In this document: piece after piece, positions 10,624 to 22,822 of the stretch
Numbering within the stretch: the first letter of the stretch is position 1
How the letters are laid out: each line of letters starts with the position of its first letter
Origin: Coptis chinensis
Taxonomy: Eukaryota > Streptophyta > Magnoliopsida > Ranunculales > Ranunculaceae
DNA: 64,000 nucleotides
NCBI GenBank assembly: GCA_015680905.1
Contig: CM027378.1
Span: forward strand, 88,317,501 to 88,381,500
Direction: 5' to 3'
The notes under the pieces: model-generated
What the model saw: only the letters and a program-made list of their open reading frames with translations
What the model was told of the DNA's origin: nothing
Databases searched by the model: none
Position numbers and translations under genes: made by a program

Positions 10624-10764
10624 ACACAGAGATGAAAAAAAAATTTGTTCTATTTCGTGTTTTGGTTTGATGGGTTAGTGTGTTAATACCCGTTACACGA
10701 GATGAAAAAAAAATTGTTCTATTTAGTGTTTTTGGTTTCAATGGTTAGTGTGTTAATACCAGTT
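10624..10764 (+). repeat. Two-copy 70-bp tandem repeat
   Basis: Units acac(a)gagatgaaaaaaaaa...gttagtgtgttaatacc start at about 10624 and 10695 and differ at a handful of positions, including one A/T run length. Confidence 0.8.
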
Positions 10765-10765
10765 G

Positions 10766-11288
10766 ACAGTTGCCTCACATTCTATTATTTCTATATATTC
10801 CTCTTTCTTATATACAAAGTATCAAACTGCTGACTTAGCCAAAAAAAAATGATGCTTAAACTTCACAAGTAGCATGTCCCGTGTTGGGATTTTATTCCAA
10901 CCTTCTAGATAAAGTCATGAGAAAGCAGGGACACTAAAGATAAAAGACTAATAATATATGAAGATACAAAAGAGACTAACAAAACATAATGCGGTGAGAG
11001 AAGGGGAGACATCATTAAGCATGTCCATCGAAGCAAGATTGATTTGGACGACCTACTCCACTCTACACCAAACACTGAATCCACTTAATCACTCTTCTAT
11101 AGATGTGGGCATTTCCTTAAAAGCCCTTGGCCCTAGGGTACTAGGTAAAGACTCATGGTTATTTAAGAATACCAGGTCTTGGACAGAAGCTAAACCCTTA
11201 AGGGATTTAACTCCCAAGTAAAATCTTGACCTCTATCCGGTCTAGCCTTTTCAAATGACCCTCGGGTTGTCTCGGATTCACAAGATAT
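10766..11288. other. Intergenic, nothing recognised
   Basis: No coding region supported. The phrase aggtcttggacagaa at about 11175 recurs at about 11563 on the other side of the SINE, suggesting an older repeat around it. Confidence 0.3.
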
Positions 11289-11437
11289 AAGGGGTAGCAT
11301 ACACGAGGCTCCCAACGATTAATCGGTCCGGGGAGGGCCGGATGCAGATAGCCTTACACTCAGGCCGTTTCCGCAATTTAAACCCGTGACATCCCGTTCA
11401 AAATGGGATAACTTTATTATTGCACCAAGTCCTGCCT
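11289..11437 (-). repeat. Au-like tRNA-derived SINE
   Basis: On the minus strand it reads ggacttggtgcaataataaag (box A region), gtcacgggtttaaattgc (box B region), then ggaaacggcctg, gtaaggctatctgcatccgg, ccctccccggacc and gggagcctcgtgtatgctacc, in the order and spacing I know for Au SINEs. Pol III boxes are degenerate, so it is likely inactive. Ends are approximate and no target duplication was identified. Confidence 0.65.
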
Positions 11438-14195
11438 TTTACCATTGATTCACAGTACGCCCACCTTAGGAACCCCGAATCTGGGATGGAACGTAACCAT
11501 TATTGGTCTAAGCTCCCACTTAACCATCTAAGTAGGGATTGACCATCACTCAAAGACCGCAGGTCTTGGACAGAACCTAACCGATGGCGAACTGAACTCA
11601 TCACACAACCTTCGGAGCAGGTGGCTTTCCAGCATGTCCTCGGAGTAAGTAAATAAACTAACTGAAAAAAGGAAAATATGGATTGTATATCCAGTAAAAT
11701 CAACAGGACGACGTTAAAGCGCGCTGATTGTAGCCATCAAATCAACACGTCAAAGTATGAACTTGACAAAACATGTGTAAATGTATGGATATGGTAACAC
11801 AATTTCAAAAATACTAATATTAATTGCAGAAAACAATGATAGATGATTAAAGAAAGCAATGATCATCACCATCAACATCTCTGTGTTTATTACTGTTGAG
11901 ATGTTTAGTCCCACATGCGATATGTTAAGCCATGCATTAATATATATTAGTCTTGGGACCTTTCAACTTATCACCAATTATCACCAATTGGTTTTAAGTT
12001 GGATGCCCATCTTCTACAATTACCCTATGTGTACATGGGTTTAAAGAATATATGAAAGAGGAAGACAAGGACTCACTCGGAAAAAAGAATTAAGTCCTCA
12101 AGCTACAATAGACATGTTAAAGCATAGCCTGAATTAAAATGAGGCATGGGGTTACGTAGGCTTTTGGTTCACACAGTAGAAGTGCACTTCTTCCTACCAA
12201 AGGCATTTTAACATGCCAGGAAACAAAAAATTACATGATCTGTTTACTTTATTCATTTCCAACTTTAAGGACAGTTTCAGAAATTAAATCCAGTTGAGCA
12301 GTAAAATTCAGTCCAACGTCAGAAAGAAACAACTCCTCTTCAGTATGTTTCTTTTTAGTCATGCAAAGAGGATTAGAAGTAGCATGTTTAAAGAATTGTT
12401 TAACAGTATCCAAGAGATAAAGATACATGTTAACATTAAACACTCAACAGTTAATGAAGGACTGGGTAAATCCTAAATTATGATTATGTATCAGTGTTTT
12501 ATGTCGAATAAAACTATAGTGTAGTACCTACTATCTAATCCCACTTCTCCTCAAGTAATGTGTGCATGGAATAATATGATATACAAATGTAACATTGAGT
12601 CAAAACACTTTTTTATATTGTTGTGAATACTATATACATGACGATTCTTGATAGGTCACCCCAAGAAGTAACTTATACTGTAACCAAGACTATATTTGCA
12701 ATTCCATTGCCACTCTACAACTCTTGCATATCCATACAAACCAAAATAAGTAGTATTGAACAAGTTTCATTAGTAGTTTTTCATTGGTGTGAGACGCAAT
12801 ACCTCGAAACACTAATGTGTTGATCAAGGAAAAACGGTAATATGAATGGTTCTTCCACGCACCCATCACTTAAAGGTGGAGTCTTTTGGAAAGAAAGATG
12901 AATGGAAGGCCAGAAACATGGATTATTTCCTAGACAACAAACAAGAAACTATGGAAGTATTATTAGTTGTACTCTTATAATTAATATGCAACTTTTAGTT
13001 TCTTATGAGTACCATTAATATCTTATGCAACTATTCCATATTATTATTGGCACCTACACCTCACTGTTATGAGTTTTTCTTTTGGGGGTTCAAACACTGT
13101 TCTGAGTTGGCTCATGTGTTTTTACGATGAACTACAACAAGCAAATACATCATTTGGATGTTACATAGTGCATAAGAAATCTCGATGAATTGTGGTTAGT
13201 CCTATTATCTCGATGAATCGTGGTTGTTGCCGCTCCGGAGAAGCTCAATCTCGATGAATCACTTGGCTTGGGGATCTTGCAATGTTGATTATTTCAAGGA
13301 ATTAGAGCAAATTGGTGAAGGAACTTACAAGTATGTCAAATATTTAATCTTTTTATCACATATAAATGGGTGAAGGAACTTAAGACTGCATGTTGTTACT
13401 TATTATCATTCTATTTTAATGTTGCAGAGATGTTTTCACTAACGATCTTTGTGGAATAATTTAGAGATGAATGCTTAATACATGTACAAGTCAAGTAGTT
13501 GGTTCTTAGAGGTACTTATTTCAATCTTGGCAATATTATCTAAGGGCACTATGAATAACAACATGGCTAATTATAAGGAATGTTAAGTGTTTTGTGCAAA
13601 ACAGTTTTTTCACCTTAACATTTTTTTCTAGCAAAATAAAATCATTTATTCGCATCAGTTTCTTATTTAACATGTGGTAATTCTAAAGGAAACATGAACT
13701 TCTTTAAACTTATTGCATGTAACCAGATTTATTGTTGTGATTTAAGCAAATAAGTTATGATAGCTATGATTTCAAGCTGTATAAACCATGGTTATGAAGA
13801 AGATGCTTTTCAGTGGTTTGTCCGACCTTAGTGCACCAAGAGATTTCACTATTAGAATAATTTTATAACATGAACAGGTAAAGCATATAAAGTCGAGTTC
13901 TAGACTACAATTCTACTTCTTTTGTTTGTTTTACTCGGTGTTAGTTTTATTGAAGTGAGCAACTCAGTACACGAGATCGATCTCACCCACACGCAAAAGA
14001 AACAATTGTAATACTAACTGAGACGACTAGGACTTGAGTGTACGTAATTCACAATTTTATTCTTTCCTTGCAGGTTGCAAGAGGAACATATACTTCTGCA
14101 ATGCATTTCCATAGGGTGATACATCCCAAAAGAGACAATGGTAGAGAAAGCAGATGAAGACAAAGAATTTGTAGCCGGGCCCAAAAGGAGAATAG
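11438..14195. other. Gene-poor DNA
   Basis: Only short stop-rich frames are present apart from the TRIM-like repeat. The 13-bp phrase atctcgatgaatc/t occurs three times at 13169-13262. No splice-bounded coding region could be supported. Confidence 0.3.
11895..12043 (+). repeat. TRIM or solo-LTR-like repeat
   Basis: It begins tgttgagatgtttagtccca and continues with acctttcaacttatcacc and gttggatgcccatc, phrases typical of terminal repeats of small plant LTR elements. A small internal doubling (tatcaccaat twice) is visible at about 11970-11990. No partner copy or primer site was found. Confidence 0.35.
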
Positions 14196-14390
14196 GAGAT
14201 AAGAAACCTCACAGAATCAACGCTAAAACAAACTAAGCCTCTGCAAAGAACTAGAAGGAATAGAGGTCAAACCCCTTTAAAGCTAAAGCTAATAACTGAT
14301 GTACTGAAACCACAAAAGGCCAACTGTCGAGTGGGAAAATATGTATTGAGTGAAAGTGAATTATCTGAGGACACTACGGATGATTCTTAG
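14196..14390 (+). CDS. Unrecognised 64-codon C-terminal coding fragment
   Basis: An open frame without a start runs from after a TAG (14193-14195) to TAG (14388-14390). It is basic in the middle (TKPLQRTRRNRGQTPLKLKL) and ends acidic (YVLSESELSEDTTDDS), a natural-looking protein C-terminus followed by an AT-rich 3'-UTR-like stretch. It could be the last exon of a nuclear protein gene or a pseudogene remnant. Family not recognised. Confidence 0.3.
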   Translation, partial: EIRNLTESTLKQTKPLQRTRRNRGQTPLKLKLITDVLKPQKANCRVGKYVLSESELSEDTTDDS

Positions 14391-15840
14391 TATGATGTCA
14401 TAGAGGTAGATGTTAATGAAGATTAAAGATGACACATTTTATTGTCACACTATGGAAAGGGTTGTTTCCTTCTAATTGTTAGATGGGTTTGTTCTCATTA
14501 GTGTTGTTGTACTGCTAAAATCGTTATTTTCTGTTTAGTTGATCAAATTGTATAACAAATCGCTTTTTCCCTGAATCTTCAACCCTGGGATTTTATTTTT
14601 TCAGATTCTTATTCTTTGTGGTTTTTGTTTTTTCTAAGAATGGATCTTAAAGGTTTCTGAAAGATTGAACATATGCGATTCTGAACTTGCTACATGTTTC
14701 AATTTCTTAAATGCAACATGGGTTTAACTACAATGGATCCTTAACTCTTTATCATTACAAGGCATTCATCATGAGTTTGAACACAGAATTTTAGTCTCTA
14801 TAGGACCACTATCTCCCTTTATTTTTGTTACTGATTGCGTCCATTTGTGTTCAGGTTTTGTTATTAGTGAATTGACAAAGCTTCAGCAGTTATTAATTTC
14901 TCGATTGGTAGGAGTAACCTCAGTCAATGTAGTTATGAAGGAAGCGTGTAATTTATTATGTAAAGTAACCGTGTATTAATTTCTATTAAACCATGTATTT
15001 ATTTCATGCATGTGAACCGTGTACACAATTGATATTTGGCTATCATACTGTAATCTTGGTCTAAAAGGAAACTCTAGCTTAATCTTATGATTAAGGGTGC
15101 CTAAGAAAATATTTCACCTTAGTTTATCTGTTTATGTCAAGATATTGTAATTTGTGTTGTCTGCAAGATTCTCTCACATTACCATGAATGTGTAGAAGTA
15201 GATGTGGCTGTACATCCAATTGTAATTCTTCATTAGACATGGTAGTGGATCGGAGTGGGTTCTACGCCGATTAGGAGTTATAACTACAGATTATTTATGG
15301 TCTGTTTAATTGTACAAAGGTACCCTGCTTGGTCTACTAAATGAATGTTTTAGTATAAAATCTTCGAGAATTAGAAATGTTCACCAACGTCAAGAATTTT
15401 TGAGGATCCCAATAGAAGTTTATACACGTACTGTCAAATGTAGAAGTTTTTATCAAAATGTTACATAATTATAGCAGTTCATTGAGCTGCTGGAGTGTAT
15501 CATTTAAAAACATTGTTCAAGCATTTACTCTGACGTATATATGCTTTGGGAGTTGGGACAGCCTTATTTACTAAGTAATTTAAAAAGCTTCTCTGTTTCT
15601 CCTTGAGATGGAAAGTTACGCAGTATTTTTAAGTTTTACCACTGCGAAATATTTCATAATCATTAAAGAAGTGTAGTATTTCTAGGCAATCATGCATAGA
15701 TTGAACCCAGTAGATGGTTTATATGTGTTTTAGCCCGATTGGAAATGGTGGATGCATAAATCAATTAAGTCCTATGCCATTTATAATGTTGTATATGACT
15801 CAAGTATGTTCAATCGATAATCCTACTCATATCAAGACTC
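14391..15840. other. Intergenic, nothing recognised
   Basis: AT-rich sequence with no supported coding region, inverted termini or tandem arrays. Confidence 0.3.
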
Positions 15841-15990
15841 AAGCAATGGCCTGATGCTTTGTTCGCAATGTACGTGATGGGTTCCAGTGACACCCAAGCA
15901 ATGGCCTGATGCTTTGCTTGCAATGTTGATGGCTTCTCAGTGAGACCTCAAGCAATGGCTTGAGCTTTGCTATTATAGGTTAAATTTCAG
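15841..15990 (+). repeat. Three-copy 54-55 bp tandem repeat
   Basis: Units beginning aagcaatggcctgatgcttt start at 15841 and 15896, and a third (aagcaatggcttgagcttt) at 15950. Copies are imperfect outside this core. Confidence 0.7.
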
Positions 15991-16735
15991 TATTTACTCA
16001 TTGATGTTTTGGATATAAAATTTCTATCTATCTCAATATTCGCTTATTGACTCATAGTTAGATATGACATAGGTTATGTGCAACTGAACAACAAGATGAT
16101 CATTGTGCGCAATGAATATAATTTGGTTATCGCTTAAACATATGGTATGTTTTGAGTGTTCTATTCTTTGATTGTTGCGTTATATTTTGATAGTTTATAT
16201 AGGTGAGAATGATAATAAATGTTATTTAGGACAATAATAACCCAAAAATAGAATCAAAATCTTTCAAAAAAAAATTAGAATAACATAAACCCTTCAAACA
16301 AAGTATACATATATTATAAGCAATGAATCATTAACTATCAATATACATATATTATTTATTCAAGTGGACTTTAGGCTTTTGAGTCATTAGTTATCTATGT
16401 AGCAAGTCCGGCCATAGGCCGGGCCAAATGGCTAGTAACAATAAAAGTTCTAGTTGCAGATTGAAGATAGAACTATATCAATTCAGTTCTTAAAAGTGCG
16501 ATACTAACCTGCCCAATACAATATCACACGAGCATGTATGTACTGACCATTAGAACACGAATTGACCCTTAACTTGAGCTCATTTCAAAATCTAGATTGT
16601 GCAATGCCCAAAAAGCTGTGGAACCGCTAAGGATGCGTACATCAAAACCTGCAAGATTGTTTTGTCAACCTTAAGTCAGGGAGGCCATCACCAAGCTCAA
16701 GTTCTGCCTGCGCGCTCGATATAAGTTGTTTAGAC
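15991..16735. other. Intergenic, nothing recognised
   Basis: No coding region or mobile-element ends could be supported in this stretch. Confidence 0.3.
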
Positions 16736-17041
16736 TCACAACTCACAAGCAAGGAAGAACTTGGAGAATACATTATTACAGTAGCAGATCATCTGCTTCA
16801 TCCCAAAGGCAGAGACAAGCAAAGCATGCTCACGAGTCTGACCATCCTTAGAAATACCAGTTTGCGAAATGGAAAGAGCGAGACGAGTTCTGTATAAACG
16901 TGTTTGCGAAACGGAAAGACTCGCCCCAGCCGAATTCATAGAAGTTGGTTGTAAGGTCATAGTATTTGTTAACCTGAAAAACAATTGTTCCAAAGTGAAT
17001 GATAAAGAAAAGAAATGGGGTATACAATTATCAGTATACAA
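16736..17041 (-). pseudogene. Short ORF containing an EF-1alpha gene fragment
   Basis: The core [13 protein letters not shown]...MKQMIC (about 16780-16860, minus) is nearly the G-domain segment of plant translation elongation factor EF-1alpha, where the invariant text is [13 protein letters not shown] followed by KQMICCCNKMD. Only about 28 residues match; flanks are unrelated and include an internal duplication (SVSQTRLY and SISQTGIS, from a roughly 27-bp repeat at 16861-16925). Best read as a captured or reverse-transcribed scrap. The 101-codon ORF is probably not a gene. Confidence 0.55.
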
Positions 17042-18084
17042 ATAGTGATAAATCTATTACCAAGTTCTAGTAAACATAAAAGCAACCTATATATTTTAAA
17101 AAGATCATTCATCAGGTATAATCAATGTTGTTTTCAATTGAAAACCATCGTATCTTTTGCCCATTTCTAACAAGCAAAAATCAACAGATCAAGAAACCAG
17201 TGTGACAAGAATACACCCATCACGATCTTATCCAAAGTTCACATTCATACCAAACAAATCAAGTTTTTTATCCCATATATTACAACACGCCATAACCAAT
17301 AACCAATAAAGTCAATTTAACCAAATTAGGTTCCAATTCAGATAAGTATATAAAAGGACCTTTAACACTAATGAAAACAAGAGTAATATAACTAAAATTG
17401 TACAAGTACTATACATGTTTCCCAACTAGACTAAGAAAACGTAAATACTATGTAGATTGGGAGAATAAAGCTATAATAGGAGAGTTGACATCACTGGCTC
17501 AGATAGTCAGATGTAACACTTTTAAGTAATATGCAAACTTCTTAGCGAAGTTCTGACCAAGGCAATTGAAGGTTACACCTTGTATTTCGCGACAAGTATT
17601 TGTAGCCACCTCTTTTGAACAGCTAGTAAATAATGTGGTATTGTTTTTTTTTTTTCCCTCATTTTCTCTCAATGAAAGTTGTAGTATATACGTGTAATTG
17701 TGTAAGCTTAGAGTGTCTGTAAAACAATTGTCCATTTCTTCCCTTGTTGTTGATGGCCAAAAAAGTTAAATAAATGACTACTTGTTAGTATAATGTTAGC
17801 ATATATATGGCTAAAAAGGTCCAAGGAAAAAATAACAACAGCCAAAAGAAATATTCAAACCTTTACAAAGAAAATTATTATGAGTGCCTGGCAAGGAAAT
17901 TCAGAAAGTTCAAACACCAATCAACAAGCAAATGAAGGCATCATCACTTGTTTTCAAGAAGTAAAAATGAAATACGAACATCAAATTAAATTTTTTGTAG
18001 TTTTTACTGACCTGCCTTACCAAAACATGCACAGTTATTGTATATGGCCAAACAACAAAATTTAATTCCACAAAAAGGCAGTAG
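17042..18084. other. Intergenic flank of the copia insertion
   Basis: AT-rich, no supported coding region. This is the left target DNA of the copia element, ending at its 5-bp target duplication. Confidence 0.3.
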
Positions 18085-18089
18085 CAACT

Positions 18090-18333
18090 TGTTAACGTAT
18101 ACACTATCTTGGTGTATATTTTCTAATCTCCTATATATTCGGTGTACCTCTTTTGTATATATTCTCCTTCCTAGTATAATTAGATTTCTTTCTATATGTA
18201 AATTCTTGATGAGAAAGTCTCTCAACTTGAAGGGAAAGTTACTCTTCCTGTACTTGTAATACGTTTATAAATATATTGAAGTTTTATGTCTCACAGTGAA
18301 GTGAAGACACCAAAATCATCTCCATTCTTAACA
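18090..18333 (+). repeat. 5' LTR of the copia element
   Basis: Starts tgttaacgtatacacta and ends ccattcttaaca, so the termini tgttaa/ttaaca are short inverted repeats. A TATA box (tttataaata) lies at 18264-18273, about 60 bp before the LTR end. Confidence 0.95.
18264..18273 (+). promoter_or_regulatory. TATA box in the copia 5' LTR
   Basis: The string tttataaata within acgtttataaatatattg, placed late in the LTR, implies a short R/U5. Confidence 0.5.
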
Positions 18334-18345
18334 TGGTATCAGAGC
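18334..18345 (+). other. Primer-binding site, initiator tRNA-Met type
   Basis: tggtatcagagc immediately follows the 5' LTR; this is the standard copia primer site complementary to the 3' end of initiator tRNA-Met. Confidence 0.95.
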
Positions 18346-18403
18346 AGTAACGATCCTTGTTTTCTAACTCTCCATTCTTTTCAATCAATAATCTCTAGTT
18401 GTC

Positions 18404-19456
18404 ATGGCCGAAAACCCAACGCCCTCAACAAAGTCTACTACTCGCGATTCTCTTAATAATCAAGGATCAACAAATGATCCTCTCTTTGTTCACCATTCTG
18501 ATAGCCCCACCTCTGTTCTAGTATCTCCACTTCTCTCAGGCGATAACTATCCCACTTGGGTTCGATCTATGACCATGGCTTTTCGAGCCAAGAGCAAGTT
18601 GGGTTTTGTGGACGATACAATCTCAAAACCTATTTCTGAAACCGAAGTACGCAAGTGGGAACGTTGTAATGATATGGTGAATTCTTGGATATTGAATTCG
18701 ATATCTAGCGACATTCACGACGATTTTTATATGCCGATAATGCAAGAGAAGCTTGGGCCGATCTAAAGGAGTGTTATTCACAATCAAATTCTCCAAAGAT
18801 CTTCCAACCGAAGGATTCCATAGCCTTCCTTAACCAAGAAGATCTATCTGTTTTCGGCATACTTCACCAAACTTAAAGCCCTTTGGGATGAGCTTTATTC
18901 ATTCTCTATTGTTCAACCACTCACTTGCGGTCATGGAAAATCTAATCTTTGAGCAAGTTGAAAGAGATCAAGGTATGAAGTTTCTCCAAGGGCTTCCGCG
19001 ATCGTTTTCGTCCAATTCAAGTCGATTCTCATGATAGAGCCTTTTCGAGTTTGCCTAAATTGTACTTTCGTTGATTAAGTCAAGAAGAGAAACAAAAAGA
19101 GATCCAAAGCGCTACCTCTCGATTCCGATGCGGCACCCAACACCATCAAATTTGAAAATCGTGCACCAGCCCCTCAAAACCGATCTAACAATTCTTTTCG
19201 ATCGGCCAGATTGGTAATCCTCGACAAACTGGAAACTTTTCGACAAGGTGGCTATAATCAATCAGGAGCAAATTGCAAACCCAAAGGGCGTCCCCATTGT
19301 GATTTCTGTGGTCGTGATGGGGACTATAGAGCCACTTGTTATAAGTTGCACGGTGTTCCTTGGAAGCAAACAGAGACAATTGGTTCTGCTTCGAATTCTC
19401 AGCTTGATGAACCTCTGATGAATCCTCCAAACTCACTCAAGAGAGCAATACAATAA
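18404..19456 (+). pseudogene. gag: Copia gag (frameshifted)
   Basis: The start MAENPTPSTKST is followed by the gag core (LVSPLLSGDNYPTWVRSM, then KWERCNDMVNSWILNSIS), open to a stop near 18766. A frame change near 18735 moves the reading to LYADNAREAWADLKECY in another frame, and further indels occur before the zinc knuckle (19298-19339, CDFCGRDGDYRATC). The knuckle has Asp where the CCHC pattern requires His (one-base change). Expected product is the capsid/nucleocapsid protein; this copy cannot make it whole. Confidence 0.85.
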
Positions 19457-19457
19457 A

Positions 19458-19793
19458 TTGCTCGCTATGCTCTCTTCAGGTAGCAGTAACTCTAATGCTA
19501 ACCTAGCCACAGGTATTGCTCTCTCTGTTGCTCCTAGTTCTATGTGGATCATAGATACAGGTGCAACAAACTATATGTGTCATTCCTTATCTTTGTTTAC
19601 TTCATATACATCTTGTTCCATGCCATATTATGTTCAATTGCCTGATGGTACTCACGCTCCAGTCACACATATTGGTACAATCACTCTTACCCCCACCATT
19701 AGACTTGAAAACGTCTTTTACATTCCGTCGTTTAAGTTCAATCTCTTGTTAAGTTTGTTAGCCAAATCACAAAATCTCTCAATTGTTTGCTAA
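19458..19793 (+). pseudogene. pol: Copia aspartic protease region
   Basis: MWIIDTGATNYMCHSLSLF holds the active-site DTGA and is followed by the usual VQLPDGTHAPVTHIGTI and LENVFYIPSFKFNLLLS segments. The frame is offset from the integrase frame by one or two bases around 19765-19795, so no continuous polyprotein is possible. Confidence 0.85.
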
Positions 19794-20812
19794 TTTTTTA
19801 TCACAATCAATGCATTTTTCAGGACCTATCAACGAAGAAGAGGATTGGACAGGGTAACTATCATGAGGGGTTATATTACTTTCAGTCTCCATCTGCTTTA
19901 TCAGTCATCAAACCACCTAGTATCGATCTCTGGCATTGGCGTTTGGGGCATTTATCTTATCGCTCTTTGCAAACTTTAAGTAGAGATATTCCTTTTATTT
20001 CATGTTCAAATAAACGTACTTGTGAAATTTGTCCACAAGCTAAGCAACATCACTTGCCCTTTCCTTCCAGTGAGATCACTACTAGTTCTCCTTTTCAACT
20101 AATTCATTGTGATATCTGGGGTGGTTTTTCCCATCCTTCGTTGAATGGATCTCGTTATTTCTTAACCATTGTTGATGATTATAGTCGTTGCACGTGGATA
20201 TATCTCATGCATATTAAATCTGAAACAAAAAGACTTTTGCAATCTTTCTTTGCCATGATTAGAACTCAATTCAACACTCATGTCCATAATCTTTATTCAG
20301 GAACTGGTCCTTTACTTTTCTCACCAATTCAAAAAGTTCGTTCTGACAATGGCACTGAGTTCCTTTCTAACGACATGCAGTGCTTCTTTTCTGATCATGG
20401 TGTCATCCACCAAAGGAGTTGTGTCTCAACACCACAACAGAATGGTGTTGTGGAACGTAAGCATCGTCATTTGCTTGAGGTTGCTAGAGCCTTAAGATTT
20501 CAAGCACACTTGCCGTTAAGGTTTTGGGATGAATGTATTCTCACGGCAGCTTATCTTATCAATAAAATGCCATCGCCTATTTTATCGGGTAAAAGTCCTC
20601 ATGAACTCTTATTTAAATCTATACCAAGTTACTCACATTTACGAGTCTTTGGTAATCTTTGCTATGCTCACAGCAGTAACATTAAGCATAAATTTGATCA
20701 AAGAGCTAAGCCTGGCATTTTTGTTGGTTATCCCCATAGTCAAAAGGGATATCGAGTATTTGATATTGCAAGTAAAACCATATATGTTTCTCGAGATGTT
20801 AATTTTTTTTAA
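19787..20812 (+). pseudogene. pol: Copia integrase
   Basis: Zinc-binding HHCC: DLWHWRLGHLSYRSL and CEICPQAKQ. Catalytic core: HCDIWGGF (first Asp), VRSDNGTEFLS (second Asp) and TPQQNGVVERKHRHLLE (Glu). The C-terminal end is KPGIFVGYPHSQKGYRVF. The frame ends at TAA 20810-20812 next to a run of eight T. RT resumes downstream in the same frame, so the stop is a nonsense codon, not a shift. Confidence 0.9.
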
Positions 20813-22822
20813 GGAATTTTTCCTTTTCGTGATGTTTCTAAATCTACTTCTACATCTCCCTTTGTTACTCCCCTTCCTTTAAATGATAATGATAGTATGG
20901 AAGTTATTTCTCATGATAATGAAGTCAATCATCATACTATCGTAGAAGGGAATAATGGTGGTAATCCAGGTTCTCCTAGTTCAGAAATTATTCCTGTCAA
21001 TGACGCACCATTGTCTCCTGCTGGTCATAATTCCCCTGTTGGTCATAACTCTCCAACACCCATTGTTCCACAGCAGTATCATCATCCACAGCGTGATCGA
21101 CATCCTCCTATAAAGCTTAGTGACTATGTATGCACACGGGTTACTCATGATAGCTCCCCTCCTCCATCCAATTCCAAGTTGACAGGTAATCCATATCGTA
21201 TTCATAAGTACCTTTCCAATTCTAATATCTCTGTTGCACATAAGGGGTTTCTTTCTAGTGTTTGTTCCAGAGATATGCCTATTTCTTTCAGTCAAGCAGT
21301 TAAGTGCCCTAAGTGGCGTGAGGCAATGCAAAAGGAACTTCAAGAACTTGAACAGAATAATACATGGAGTCTCTGTCCTCTTCCATCCCACAAGAAACTC
21401 ATTGGGTGCAAATGGGTTTACAAAATCAAATACAAATCTGATGGAAGCGTCGAACGGTATAAAGCACGATTGGTCGCTAAAGGCTTTACACAAGTAGAAG
21501 GGATGGACTATCATGATACCTTTGCACCGGTTGCTAAACTGGTCACAGTTCGAACTTTACTAAGTGTCGCTTCTGTTAAGCAATGGCCACTATATCAGCT
21601 TGATGTTAATAACGCTTTTTTACAAGGTGACCTTGAAGAAGAAGTTTATATGAGAACACCACCTGGCTTTCCCGTAAGGGGGGAGCATCGAGTATGCCGC
21701 CTAAACAAGTCCATATATGGCCTGAAACAAGCATCACGCCAGTGGTTTTCGAAATTTTCCTCTGCTCTTCTTGAAATCGGGTTTTCTCAATCCAAAGCAG
21801 ATTATTCTCTGTTCACTCATATCACCGGTCAATCATCCACTTTTGTGTTAGTTTATGTCGATGACATTATCATAACAGGTAATGATGATTCCGTTATCAA
21901 GCATCTCAAGCACTTTCTTGAGAACAAATTCTTTATCAAAGATCTTGGACGTCTAAAATATTTTCTTGGTATTGAAGTGGCACGTTCATGCAAAGGCATA
22001 TTTTTGTCTCAAAGGAAATATCTTCTGGACATCCTTAAGGATATTGGTCTAAGTGGCGGCCGTATTTCAGCATTTCCCATGGAACAAAATTTGCATTTAT
22101 CTCCAACTGATGGGACGCCTTTGCCTGACCCGACTATTTATCGGCGCCTGATTGGCCGACTTATTTACTTGATAGTTACTCGACCTGATATCACTTATTC
22201 AGTTCATATCCTTAGTCAGTTTATGCAATCTCCAAGGAGCGCACATATGGATGCGGTACACCGTGTTCTTCGTTATCTCAAAGGTTCGGCTAGTAAGGGG
22301 ATCCTTCTGTCATCATCTAGCTCTCTACATTTGGATGGATTTTGTGATTCTGATTGGGCAGGATGCCCATCTTCTCGTCGTTCTACAACGGGATATTGTA
22401 TTCTTCTTGGCCACAGTCCTATATCTTGGCGAACAAAGAAGCAAACCACCATTTCCTGCTCTTCCGCTGAAGCAGAGTATCGTGCTATGGCAACCTTAAC
22501 TAGTGAGCTCCAATGGCTGCATTATTTGCTCAAAGATTTTGGCATTTATCACTCCTCCCCTGTCACAATGTATTGTGATAATCAGGCGGCTTTGCACATT
22601 GCTAAAAATCCCGTTTTCCATGAACGTACAAAACATATTGAAATTGATTGTCACTTTGTACGTGAAAAGATTCAGAAAGGCCTCATTAGTCCTCGGTACA
22701 TTCCTTCCTCCAATCATATAGCAGATATTATCACAAAGCCGCTCGGTGCAGATCCATTTCATCGTCTTATGGGCAAGCTGGGCGTTATTGATGTACACGC
22801 TCAGCTTGAGGGGGAGTGTTAA
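20813..22822 (+). pseudogene. pol: Copia reverse transcriptase and RNase H
   Basis: One uninterrupted frame of over 640 codons. The linker is rich in Ser, Pro and His. RT motifs: WREAMQKELQELEQNNTWSL, KARLVAKGFTQVEGMDYHDT, QLDVNNAFLQGDLEEEVYM, YGLKQASRQW and the active site YVDD at 21854-21865. RNase H: CDSDWAGCPSSRRSTTGY, SSAEAEYRAMA, YCDNQAALHIAKNPVFHERT and IADIITKPL, with catalytic Asp/Glu/Asp present. This part looks catalytically intact, but it lacks a fused upstream frame because of the stop at 20810. Confidence 0.9.
22804..22816 (+). other. Polypurine tract of the copia element
   Basis: The purine-rich string cttgagggggag lies directly before the 3' LTR start, the expected plus-strand primer site. 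It overlaps the pol stop region. Confidence 0.85.

Noticed and set aside
11859..12050. Cassandra TRIM with 5S rRNA
   Set aside because: Ends look TRIM-like, but no 5S box A, intermediate element or box C is present.
15841..15990. CRISPR-like direct repeats
   Set aside because: Three imperfect adjacent 54-55 bp copies in plant DNA, without constant repeat and unique spacers.
20981..21514. 177-codon minus-strand ORF
   Set aside because: Antisense shadow of the copia RT frame.
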